Shown: positions 37,014 to 48,690 of the stretch, piece by piece
Layout: the number at the start of each line of letters is the position of its first letter
Position numbering within the stretch: the first letter of the stretch is position 1
From: Nageia nagi
Lineage: Eukaryota; Pinophyta
Direction of reading: 5' to 3'
Assembly (NCBI GenBank): GCA_050084985.1
Contig: JBITNC010000001.1
Coordinates: forward strand, 112,282,001 to 112,346,000
Length of the DNA: 64,000 nt
Position numbers and translations under genes: made by a program
Notes under the pieces: model-generated
Told to the model about the DNA's origin: nothing
What the model saw: only the letters and a program-made list of their open reading frames with translations
Databases searched by the model: none

Positions 37014-37904
37014 GGTATCACACGAATACCACAAACGATGATTTATTAGCAAATGTGTTCCCTCATTCCCCCATACAATTAGAATATATATAGATTAGAG
37101 GAATGAAAAATAAAAATTTCCTTCTACGGATTATTGACAAATTTATCAAATTTCAACACATTATATAGAGAAATAGTCAAAACAGACCAGACGAACATTT
37201 GCTGATCAACAAATAGAAACACCCGACACCACATGTTTCTCCTCATATTTATGTTGAAGTTATCTCCCTATAATTCATACGGAATGTATTAGGATGCAAC
37301 TTTTTATGCACATGTTTAATAGACGGCAAAATATTCCATCTCCATATATATCACACCGCTTTAGTTGTCAATAAATCCCAAAGGTCTTTAAGCATGTGTA
37401 TCTCTATAGATGGAAGTTTTTATGTTGAAGTTGTCTTCTTTATACCTCACTCTCTTGATAGATGTAATGTCAAAATATTCTTTTTAAGTTATATATATTT
37501 TTTAATTTAATAGTGATTATTTTGTATTTAATTACTTTTCTAAATAAATTATTCTTTCTATTTATATTTAATTAATGTAGGGTATTTAAGTCATCAAAAT
37601 TTATCTGGTGCATGATCACTATCTCATCTACATTTACCATAACTCGATAGGATTTTAGATATCATGCATTTGAGTGGGAGAGATTTGATCCTCAACCTCC
37701 CCTTTTTCACTCTCACCAACTCCCCTAATAACTATTGGTGGTAATCAATCATAATATACTTGATTTTAGATACCATGCATGTGATGGGGAGATATTGGAC
37801 CCTAAGTCCTCCCTTTTTCCAATTGAGAGATTGCAATGGTTTATATGTAATATTGAAAATTGGATGATGTACATTTTTTTTTACAAGCTGGTAGTAATGT
37901 ATAT
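37014..37904 (-). repeat. 5' flank of A-type dioxygenase, copy 2
   Basis: The first ~225 bp, next to the ATG of A2, have no partner in the 4.2-kb copy, where they are deleted. From about 37,240 the tract matches 4,210-4,970. A TATA-like run (AATATATATAGATTAG) lies at 37,083-37,098, about 70-85 bp upstream of the ATG, and could be the old promoter of gene A. Confidence 0.65.
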
Positions 37905-40430
37905 AAGAGAAGTGTATTAGGTTAGATGAATAATTAAATATTTATATATCTTGCTATTAGAATAAATGAAAAAATATATAAACATATATTTTAAGTTACG
38001 TTCAAAGGTAAATTCTTTTTGTATTCATTTTAATCTTATAGATAGTTAGGTTTTGCACTTCTTTTGTGGAATGAAAATGTAAAAGAGATTAATAAATAAA
38101 ATAATCAATATGACAATCATTTCATATGACAAGATTACATTTTTATTTCATTTCATTCAATAGTTTTTACACATAAAAATTTAATTTATCGATTTACACA
38201 TAAAAGATATTACCATTCAATACAAGAATTCAATTTATTTATAAAAATAATGAAGTGTTGTTATTTTAATGTCATGTGCTTTATTAATAACCATTCAATT
38301 AAATTTAAAAAAAGATTTATCTAAAATATTATGAAGTTTTAAAATATATATTGATGATGATCAAGAAGATATAAGTTACATGATGAGAAATAGTTAATAC
38401 ACACATTTAATATCACCATCCAATCTAACAAGTCTATTTCAATTAATAAAAATAAATAAGTGGTATTAATTTTATTTTTTTTCATTTGCTTTAATGATAA
38501 GCATTGAAATAAATTTTAATAAAAATTTCTATAAAACATTATGAAATTGTAAAATACATATAGATGATAATCAAGAAGATATAACTTACATAACAAGAAA
38601 TATGTTATACGTATAAAATTGATATCACCATTCAATACATCAATTCAATTTATTCATTGCAACATGTAGTTTTTTCTTCTATATAACTATAAACCAACAT
38701 AGTTTTGAATTCTAAAAATTTGAAATAAATAATGTTAAATATGTTATGAATGTATCATGTATAATATTTTTGGCAGGCATGAATACAAGATCTAAGAGCA
38801 TTTATTTGATTGGAATATTATAAGACACTTGTTTTAAGTGTTTGATATTTTTGAGCCAAGGTTGTAGGAAGATATTTTTTATTATGAAATTATATTTTAC
38901 CACAAATAAAAATGTATTATTTCATAAAATTTATATTGACCACCCCTTCCACAAAAAAACATGGAAGATAAAACTAAATTTTGCTATATTTGAAGCAAAG
39001 AATTGATGACTTTTTTTTCTCGAATCTACATCTTTGACAAGAAATAAGGCCATTATGCAATTTCGTTCTACATAATTGATATTTTTCCAAACATATAGCA
39101 TACATTTACTTATTTATAAGTTTAACCAACATAATTGGAAGCTATTTCTGGCAACATAATAGTCTAGTTTAGAAAAGCATATACTTTGTGTGTGGGAAGG
39201 AACTTCAAATAAATATATTTGTAATGAGGGTTGAGTAGAAAAATATTGGAGGACCATTGCATAGGTGGAATCAAAAAGATTTTTTACATTTTCAATTGTC
39301 TACTTGGATTGATGCCACTATTATTCCTACAATAATATATATGTTACTAATAGCTTTGATGAAGTCATCTATCTCTTTTTCATAGGATTTATGGCTCCAC
39401 AACATGAATGTACAAGACATTTTAAAATCATTTGCAATGTTTAAGTTATGTTTTTTAGATAATATATTGTATATGGGAAACAAATACATGATTTTAATAT
39501 TTTTAATTCATTTCAACATATTAATAGCTTCTGCTTACTAGTAAGCCATGAAAACTTTTAGAACAACATGACATATAGTTTCAATTTAAATAGTTAGAGA
39601 AAAATATCATACATTCAAACAATAATCACTTATTCTCACATTAAAGATATCTATCACATTAAGTGTATATAATTAAAATTTATGATGATACATCTAATCA
39701 TTTACAAAGTCTAAGATATTTAGTAAATGAAAGACAATAAACTTGATTGAATGTTTGAGATACAACATAAGAGATAATAACATGTATAAAAAAACAACAA
39801 ATATAATTTTAACTAAGGGACACCATCCATGAAAAATATAATAAAATTAAAAACTAAAAATTAAAAATTATGTACATAAAATATGACAAATGATCATTTG
39901 GTATGAGTAGATTAGATGGAAATTCTAAGTGAATTTGACACTAAAAAATAACCTTTACACATAAAAGATACCCTCACCTATTACCCTTCACATAAAAGAT
40001 ACTTTTCCATATTCCTAAAAACAAAATGAGGCCCCTCCTCTCCACCTAAAAATTACTATTTCAACTTTTCAAGTGTTGCAGATATGCCTCCCTGCCCTTT
40101 TGAGATCTCCTAAGCACCAAGGGATGTGAAGATGTAGAGGTACAATACCTCTTTCCCCAAGACATTTGTGTTCGGTTCTTTTAAAATTGCTACTATCGAT
40201 TTTCATGTTATCAAAAATCAAATTAATTTTGAAATTCAAAATTTACTACTATCTCTTAAGTTTGAAATATTATTCATGGCAAGAAGATTTAAAATAATAT
40301 CTCATATCTTTCACATTTATTTTATTATATGATTTATATTTATCTTGTAATATCTCCTTTTTAACTAATGGTTTATCTTGGTAGGCCTAGCAAAGATAGG
40401 CATAATCACTTATCAAGAAAGCTACATAAT
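37905..40430. repeat. Block D, copy 3 (most complete)
   Basis: This matches 4,970-7,435 end to end and serves as the reference for the other, interrupted copies. It shows the empty sites for the LINE (at about 38,870-38,886) and for the 2.45-kb insert (at about 38,780-39,055). It is non-coding. Confidence 0.82.
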
Positions 40431-40538
40431 CTACACACCTATGTATCTCTTAATGAAAGTGGCCTTTTATTCTTCAAAAAATATTCTCACTATGAGGTAT
40501 TGCTTAAATTGGAAGAATGTTAAAGGCCTATAACATCG
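40431..40538 (-). pseudogene. Dioxygenase relic B3, C-terminus left of copia-2
   Basis: The minus strand from the copia insertion reads RCYRPLTFFQFKQYLI, then KATFIKRYIGV and a stop at 40431-40433. This is the end of exon 3 and keeps the natural stop position seen in B2 and B4. The left copy of the 5-bp target duplication is CATCG at 40534-40538. Confidence 0.85.
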
Positions 40539-41351
40539 TGAAAATTTTAATGTCCATTATTGGGCATTACTTTACTCTTTGAGCTCTATCTCCATTCCCA
40601 AACATCGCTTTTATTCTCGAAGCTCTATCTCCATCCCTGAGCTTTACTATTATTCTCTAGACTCTATCTCCTTGCTCTAGGACATCCTTATCTGAGACCT
40701 AATTTCCAACATTTGGGAATTTTTACCTTCTAAGCTATGGCTATTAATAGCGCTTACTATTTTTGGTCGATGATATCATCATTTCAAGCCTCAAACCCCA
40801 TGTCTTCTTACAATCCCTTTTTGTTCATATATAACAACATTTCCATTGCTTTGAAACTTGGATTAACATTATAGAAAATGATTTTTGAGAGATTTCTACC
40901 ATGGAATTAAATGTTCAATCTCCAACATTAATTTTTGAACATCGACATTAATTTGTGTATAAGAATGGTTGAAAATTAGTAAACCTTTTGCAACCTTTTA
41001 ATGGTTGTACAGACATAAAGAGGGCATGGGCTTCCTCTACCTACTACAAAAAGGAAAAATAAATACATGCATGAATCCCATGCTACATTTAATTTTATTT
41101 TTGACCAAGCTCCATGCATATAATATTTTATCTTAGGGTAAATATAGATAGCCTATGCATAAAGAAGAAGTAGAACAAGAGACGTGTATGTGTTTCTATT
41201 TAGCTCTTAAAGAGCCTTGAATTATTTTTTACTTCTTTGCAATACAAAAAATATTTTGGTCTTTAATTTTTCTCACTATTTATTCTTCCTATGATTAGCC
41301 TTACTATATTTTGGCTACACTTTATTATTTAATTTTCTTCAAAATATTCTA
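40539..41351 (+). repeat. copia-2 5' LTR
   Basis: 813 bp. The first 130 bp hold three imperfect ~39-bp tandem subrepeats (TCTATCTCCATTCC, ATCTCCATCCC and so on). A TATA-like GGGTAAATATAGATAG lies near 41,140, then CAATACAAAAAATATT. The primer-binding site follows directly. Confidence 0.9.
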
Positions 41352-41375
41352 TTGGTATTAGAGCAAGAGATTTAA

Positions 41376-44300
41376 ATGGATTCAAAGCTAGCAAATTCAT
41401 TACAGTTGCATATTCCCATTTTCAATGGAGACCATTATGAATACTAGAGCATCTAGATAAGGACATTTCTTATCTCTCAACACTTACGAACATTTTCTTC
41501 CTAGGCTCAACTTGGATGAAGTCACCCTTGCAACTGTGATTGCAAATGAGAAGAAAGAAGTGTTAGAGAACCACAAGAAGGATATCAAGGCATTATTTAC
41601 CATCCAGTATGGGATAAATGTATCCAAATTCTCTAAAATTATAGGGTGTAAGACTTCTAAAGAGGCATAGGAGATCTAGGAGACCGCATAGAGAGGATCA
41701 ACCAAGGTTCAAGTGGCAAAGCTCTAGTTGTTAAGGAAGGAATTCAAATCTCTCCATATGAGAGGAGAAGAGAATATACATGTCTTCTTTTCCAAGATCC
41801 AAGATCTTGTAAATTCCCTCTATTCATACGATGAAGAGATACGAGATACCAAAATCATGGAAAAGGTGCTCTATAGCTTACTCAAAAGGTTTGATCCCAT
41901 TAACATTATCTTTGAAAAAGTAAAGGATCTATCCCAACTTATGCTTGTAGAGTTGCAAGGTAGTCGAACTACCTACGAATATAAAATCAATGATTGAGTT
42001 GAGTCTTTAGACCAATATTTCTAAGGATAGTTGAAAATGAAGGGCCAAGAGCCCTCTTCATCAACTCCTATTTTCTCTTCTTCATCCTCTCATGGAAGAG
42101 GTGGATTATCGCATGGAAGAAGTAGTAGCAGAGTTTGAGGTAGAGGAAGAAGAGGTTGTGGAAGAGGCAATTCTAAGGGAAATTCATAATATGATACCCC
42201 AAGATGTTATGAATTTTATAGCAAAAATGCTTACATAGAATTGCATTGCTAGAAGAAGAATCCCAAGGTCAAAGCTAATGATATTGAAGATCATGTTGAG
42301 AGCAACATTTTCCTTACCTGTAGTAAGTTCTAAGCTAAAAACGAAGATGTATGGTGCATGGATAGTGGATGCTCTAACCACATGACTAGAAATAAAGCCT
42401 TATTTCTTAAGATTGATACCAATATCATATGGTAGGTTAGGTTTGGTGATAACAAAAGTGCCAACATCCATAGTAGAGGGATTATTGCCTTTAAGTATAA
42501 AGTTGTTAAGATATTTTATATGCATAGCACTCTCTTTATTCCTAGCCTTAAGCATAATTTGTTAAGTATTAGTTAGCTTAGTATAAAAGGATATATAACC
42601 ACCTTCAAAAGGAAAGGGTGCACCATAGTAAATGAGGCTACTAACCAACTTATATCCACCATCCATATGATCAAAAATAGGATGTATATTCTTAGGATGA
42701 CATCTACAACAAGTTGTTTAAAAGCATATATTGATTCTACCTAGTTATGGCATAGGATATTTGGTTATTTAAATTTTCACTTATTACATGGTCTACAAAA
42801 GTTGGTAAGAGGTCTTCCTACCATCTCCTATACACCCAGTGAGGTTTGTGAAAGTTGCATCATAGGAAAGCAACACAAAGTGAAGTTTCCAAAGTACCAA
42901 TATAGGGCCAAGTACCCTCTTCAGCTAGTGCATGCAAACCTATGTGGACCGATGTAGACTCCTAGCCAAGGTAGTAAGTCAAAATATATGCTTATCTATA
43001 CTTATGACTTTTCTAGGATGAGCTAACTTTATCTACTCCAAAGTAAGTTTGACTCTTTTGAGGGTTCTATTAAATTTAAATCTCTTGTTGAAAAATAGTT
43101 TGGCTATTTTATTAAAAAGTTTAGAATTGATAGAGGAGGAGAATTCATTTCTAATGAATTTAATAACTTCTTCCATCAGCATGGCAGTGTTAGGAAATAT
43201 ACAACTACCTACACTCCATAGTAGAATGGAGTGGTTGAAAGGAAAAATCAAATAGTTGTTAAGATGAATAGATGCATGATGAAAGAAAATGTACTTCCCA
43301 CTAGTTTTTGGGGTGAAGTAGTGCATACCACTATTTATATTCTAAATAGGTATTCCACTCAAATTCAAAAGGATACCATACCTTATGAAGCTTGGTTTGG
43401 TGTACAACCAAATATTTTTCATCTTTGGATATTTCGCTCAACTTATTTTATGTATATACCAAAAGAAAATATGAAGAGACTTGATGAGAATTCCATTAAA
43501 TACATTTTAGTAGGATACTTTGAAGCATCTAAGGCTTCCAAGTGTTATAATCCACTAAGTGGCAAGGTTCACATCAGTAGAGATGTAATTTTTGAAGAAG
43601 GGGGCCTAAATAATCAAGAAAATGGTGCTAAAGACACCACTATTGAACTTCAACTTGATGAAGATTGTGAACCCTATCACATTACTACACCTCTTACTCC
43701 TCAACCTCTATCACCATCTTCACCAGCCACCAACTTACCAAAGTAGGCACAACCAAACCAATCTCTTATTGTTCATACTCCATGAGTCAAAAATAAGTGG
43801 ACAATTGACCACTATCATCCTCCATCATTGATGTTAGATAAATACCTTAATAAAAGAATGACATGATCACAAGCTAGAGCTAGATATCAAGAGGTAAATA
43901 TCTCTTATGCATTAATATCTTCATTTACTAAGCCTTCATCATATAATGAAGCTACAACCAATGAGGATTGGAAGAAATCCATAGAGGATGAAATTGACCA
44001 AATCCAAAAGAATGACACCTAAAAGCTTGTACCTACTCCCAAAGAGAAGAAGGTAATTGGTTCCAAGTGGATTATAAATTGAATCATAATTTTGATGAGA
44101 GTATTGCAAAGCATAAAGCTCATCTAGTTGCTAAAGGATATGCTCAAAAGGAAGGGATAGATTATGATGAGACTTTTACCCTAGTTTCTCAACTAGAAAC
44201 TTTGAGATCATTGCTTTCCCTTGTTTCTCATTTTGATTTGACATTCTATCATATGGATGTCAAATCCACTTTCCTTAATGTTTATTTAAAGGATGTTATT

Positions 44301-46390
44301 TATTTTAAGCATCTTGAAGGATTTATTATTCCTAATCAAGAAGATAAGGTGTATAAACTTAGAAGGCTCTCTATGGACTTAAATAAGCACCCCAACCATG
44401 GTACACCAAGATTGATGGTTATATTTGAAAAAATAGTTATCAGAGATGCTTAGTGGAAAGCACATTGTACATAAAATTTAAATGTAGTAACTTCTTTGTT
44501 CTATGCTTGTATGTTGATAATATCATTTTTACTAGCATCTCTAATACTATGATAGACCAATTTAAAGATTCTATGATCACTGAATTTGAGATGAGTGATC
44601 TTGGAGAGATGAATTATTTTCTTGGTATACAAGTTGAGTAATCTTCTAGTGGAATTTTGATCACTCAATGACAAATTAAAACCCCATTGATACACTAGCT
44701 ATTTTCGAATCAAAGTTGTTGAAGGAGGACTCCTTTCCACATGTTGATGCAACTATGTACTAATCCTTAATAAATAGTCTTATGTATCTCACTACTACTA
44801 GGATAGATATCATTTTTGCTATCTGTAGAATAACTTCATTCATTCATTCATCATATCAAATATATTAGCATGCAGCCAAGTAGATCCTATGTTATGTGAG
44901 AGGCACATGTCATTATGGGATCTGGTATAAATCCTCATACCAAAAAATTTATAGGCCTATAAAAATGCTGATTGGGCTAGACGTCTTAATGACTAAAGAC
45001 TACATTAGGGTATGGATTCTTCTTTAGAGAATCTTTAGTCTCGTGGAGCAGTAAGAACTAATCCATTGTTGCACTTAGGTAAGTGCAAGAAGATGAGTCT
45101 CACTTTGGAGGAAGTCTTATGAATTACTAGGTTTTTGTATTTGTTTAATAACTTTTTATTTTTTTAGAATTATGAAAAAAAAATATATGTGCACAATTTG
45201 CATCCAATTCTTCACAAGTTAAATAAAAAATAAATTAAAAGTGATAAGTTTTATTCAAATTATGCTTGTTAGAGATAAGCATTTCTTGAAATGATAATCA
45301 TAACCAATAAAAAATTAATAAAAAATAAACTATTCATGAAAAAAATATAAAAACTATCCTCCATAGTCTTTAGTGTCTTAGGTATCTTTAACCATAAGGA
45401 TTTAAAAACTATTTGAGATTTGGTCCAATTATGATTGATAGACATAATGGTTGTGGTCCTGAAATTGTATTTTTTAAACAATGGGTTTTGTATTTGTTTA
45501 ATAATTTTTTTTTATTTCTTTGTAATTATGAAAAAAATAATATATGTGTACAATTTGCATACAACTCTTCATAAGATAAACAAAATAAATAAAATAATGA
45601 TAATTTTAGGTCAAATTATGCTTGTTGAATATGAGCAATTTTTTAAACGATAGTCACATTCAATAAAAAAATAAATATTCATAAAAAAATTAAAAATATG
45701 CTCCATAATCTTTAGTAGCTTAGGTATCTTTACCCAAAAGGATTTTGAAATATATTTTAATTTAGATCCAATTGTGCTTAGTGAACAAAATGGTGGTATG
45801 GTCTTGAAACTATATTTTTTAAACAGTGGCTTTTAAACATGCCTACCAAATATTAATTTTTATCATCCAAGTATTAGAATAAACTACATATTTGAAAACT
45901 AGACTTTGAAAACTACATTTCTACTCATGTGACCTTTTTTCAATAATTAGACTCTCAGTACTTCAAATTTTGAGATCAAGTATGAGCAAACCTAAAAATC
46001 AGGTAAAACACTTCTACATTTTGGTTTAAAAGTCAAACTCATCTTCTTGCACTTACCCACTTTCATCAGCTAAATCTAAGTATCTTACTGCATCTATCAT
46101 TTATACATAAGCCATTTGGATTGGTAATTTGTTTAAATATTTGGCCATGAATATCGAGATCCTAATTTTAGTGCACTATGATAATGTTAGCATGATTACC
46201 ATGATTAAGAACCTTGTGTTTCATATAGGATAAAGCACATTGATATACGCCATTGTTTTATGAGAGATCTAGTTGAATATGGCTTTATCCAATTTCACCA
46301 CTATCCTACTGATGCTTAAATTGTAGACATCTTTATAGAGCCATTGCCCAAGTATCATTTTTTCTACCTTTAGAGCCAACTTGGAGTCCA
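41376..46390 (+). pseudogene. copia-2 gag-pol polyprotein relic, split by a TIR element
   Basis: Gag begins MDSKLANSLQLHIPIF at 41376 and is open at 41,728-41,997 (LLRKEFKSLHMRGEENIHVF). A Ser/Gly/Arg-rich tract and a decayed knuckle (CYEFYSKNAYIELHC, ~42,210) follow. The protease keeps D-S-G in CMDSGCSNHM (42,358). The integrase zinc site has lost one His (FGYLNF) but keeps CESC. The core reads HANLCGPM with the first Asp changed to Asn, then FRIDRGGEF, and VERKNQ keeps the Glu. RT runs from ~44,070 (QKEGIDYDETF, YHMDVKSTFLN) to YVDNIIF, where YVDD is expected. RNase H is interrupted at 45,077 and resumes at 46,063 (SAKSKYLTASI). Stops are scattered throughout. Confidence 0.9.
45077..46058. 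mobile_element. TIR/MITE-like element, copy 1, with internal 360-bp duplication
   Basis: The ends are inverted copies of GGGTAAGTGCAAGAAGATG (left end begins AGG). The 4-bp ACTT at 45,073-45,076 and 46,059-46,062 fits a target duplication, and copia-1 shows the unoccupied site at about 11,690. Inside, about 45,122-45,480 is repeated in tandem at 45,486-45,840 (phrase TTTTGTATTTGTTTAATAA twice, also CTTAGGTATCTTTA twice). No transposase is present. The transposon superfamily is undetermined; the ends do not match CACTA or typical hAT ends. Confidence 0.8.
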
Positions 46391-46556
46391 AACCTTACAC
46401 ATTTAGGTGGAAATTATTGGCAAACCTTAATAACAACAAGGTACTAGTTAGACTCTATATATATTGCATATATCTTTTACTTTCTTTTTTTTGTATTTGT
46501 ATTTTTGGCCAATAGAGAAAATGATCTCCTTTTATCATTGAGATTAAGGGGATGAT

Positions 46557-47401
46557 TGAAAATGTTAATCTCTATTCCTAAGCATTACTATTATTCTTCA
46601 GGATCTATCACCATTCCTATGCATCACTTTTATTCTTTAGGCTCTAGCTCCATTCCTAGGAGTTACTATTATTCTCTAGGATCTATCTCCTCACTCTGAT
46701 ACTTCCTTATGCAAAACCTAATTTCTAACATATGAGTATTCATTTTCAAAAATTTGTTGCACCTAAGATTTACTACATCTAGGAATTTCTACATTCTAAG
46801 ATTTGGCTATTCATAGCAACTGCTATTTAGGGTGGATGACATCATCATTTCAAGCACTAGACCTACTATTTAGTGTGGATGACTTTAGAACTTGGATTAA
46901 CATTATGAAAAAATCTTTATAAGAGATTTCTATTTTGAAATTAAATGCTCAATCTCCAACACTAATTTTTGAATTTTGGAATTTAATTTTTTTGTAAGAA
47001 TGGTTGAAAATTAATCAACCTTCTACAACCATTTAATATTTTTCATACATTGTGCAAACATAAAGGGCATGAAAGGGTATGGGCTTTCTCTACTTTATAC
47101 AAAACAAAAAATTAAATACATGTATGGAGCCCATGCTACATTTAATTTTATTTTTGACCAAGTTTCATACATATAATATTTTATCTTATTATAAATATAA
47201 ATACCCTATGCATAAAGAAGAAGTAGAATAAGAGACATGGATGTTTTGTTATTTAGCTCCAAGAGAGCCTTGAATTATTTTTTGCTTCTCTAGAATAAAA
47301 AATATTATGGTCTCTAATTTTTCTCAATATTTTTTTTGCCTATATTAAACCTAACTGTATTTTGGCTATATAATGTTATTTATTTTTCTTCAAAATCTTC
47401 A
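46557..47401 (+). repeat. copia-2 3' LTR
   Basis: 845 bp, beginning TGAAAATGTTAATCTC and ending ATCTTCA. It has three ~39-bp tandem subrepeats at about 46,573-46,690 built on TTCCTA..CATTACTATTATTC. It differs visibly from the 5' LTR by many substitutions and small indels, so the insertion is old. Confidence 0.9.
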
Positions 47402-48072
47402 TGTCATGCATGTTGGTCATCAACTAATTTAGGAGGTGCATGAATCTCTTTCTCATTTCAAAAATAAATGAAATAACCTAGTGATATGTGATCCACCCAC
47501 CCATTGTGAAAACATTGGTGCCTTATGTTGTGCTACCTTCTATTGCTTCATGCTTGCACTTGATAAATATTGCATTAATTTATCACTACAAAATATTAAA
47601 CAAACCATGGTAATTCATCATCACCTTACAAGACTCACTAGTGTTGATAAGGAATGAGTTTGATAATGGCTTGACATTCAACCAAGTACCTTTCCTTTGA
47701 TATGATTCAAAGCCCACCCTTATTATATTGGTGAAAGATAGTACTTCTAGGCATCCAAACCAAGGCTTGCAAGAATGATTTTGGTGATAGTTTGTATGAG
47801 ATCTTTCCAAAAAAACATGCACATATGAATTGTTTTACTAGATTAGGATAGGAGCAATGAATTATGTTTAAGCTTGTAGGATTAGAATATGTATATAAGC
47901 ATAAGGAGACACCATACTATAAAAATGGATTTTCATCTTGTGACCATATTTTATGAGATGTTTGAAGGACTAAATCAGAATGACATGGGTTGGGGAAGGG
48001 GAACATCTCCCAAGAGAGAGAGAGATCAACTTCAAGACAAAAATCAAGTAAAGTCTGCATAGAGAAAGGCAT
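47402..48072 (-). pseudogene. Dioxygenase relic B3 (exons 1-3, right of copia-2)
   Basis: Exon 1 starts at ATG 48072 and, like the other B copies, jumps over the DIOX_N core to a KIW-like end. Exon 2 keeps NYHQNHSCKPWFG-type decayed sequence, then GTWLNVKPLSNSFLINTSESCKV (47,690-47,640 region). Exon 3 reads SNRR-stop-HN, with TAG at 47533-47535, and continues HNGWVDHISLGYFIYF. The RxS arginine has become His and the distal His region is frameshifted or changed. Its C-terminus lies beyond copia-2 at 40431-40538. Confidence 0.85.
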
Positions 48073-48139
48073 GGTGAAGGATATTTTATAGGAAGATTAA
48101 TTTCTCATTTAGGATATCATCCTAATAAGTTTTGATTAT

Positions 48140-48690
48140 AACAAATGAATCAAGTAATCAAGTAACAAAAGTGTTGATAATCAATTTTTCATGTTGATTT
48201 AGAGTGATTTAATGAGACTTTAGGATATCATTATCTATTGTTTATTAAGTTTCCTATTATGTTTGGAATAAAATTTGTTTTGTTATTAAACATTATTTTT
48301 GTAATAAATATTAATATATGAATTTATACCATATTAAATATAAATATTGTAGATAATTAAGAAGCTCTAAATATTAATGGTGGAGTGTTCACAAATGGAA
48401 TTAATTTAGGTAAATTTATAGTGTAATTTTCAACATGTATTTAATTTTTGAATATGTAAGTTATATATTTATTTTTTATAATTTTATATTAAAAATTATT
48501 TTACTTATTGTATTTAATATTTTTTGAATTTCTAAACATCACATTTAATGTAACAATTTTTTGTACGGAGTTCAACCTTAAGGTAAATTATTATAGAAAC
48601 TTCCTTATGATCATCAATGAGGTAAAGTTTAATATTTTCTTTAAGATAATTGTAATTGAGATGTACTTGAAATGTAGCCAAATCATAATA
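48140..48690 (-). repeat. Block U, copy 4
   Basis: Shared phrases GTGTTGATAATCAATTTTTC and GGAGTTCAACCTTAAGGTAA place this as the flank of B3. The ATAGAT microsatellite and the part next to it are deleted. It joins directly to block X at about 48,690, so V and W are missing. Confidence 0.78.

Larger units (their letters stand above)
40539..47401 (+). mobile_element. Ty1/copia LTR retrotransposon, copy 2 (both LTRs present)
   Basis: LTRs at 40,539-41,351 and 46,557-47,401 both start TGAAAAT and end near TCA/CTA. PBS TGGTATTAGAGC lies at 41,353-41,364 and polypurine GATTAAGGGGATG just before the 3' LTR. Flanks CATCG and TGTCA are the 5-bp target duplication of an original CGTCG in dioxygenase exon 3, each altered at CpG. 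Domain order gag-protease-integrase-RT-RNase H defines Ty1/copia. A 982-bp TIR element sits in the RNase H region. It is the sister of copia-1 at the same target position. Confidence 0.95.

Noticed and set aside
43231-43746. 171-codon open frame as a host gene
   Set aside because: It encodes the VERKNQ end of a copia integrase and the following linker, in order with gag and RT of copia-2.
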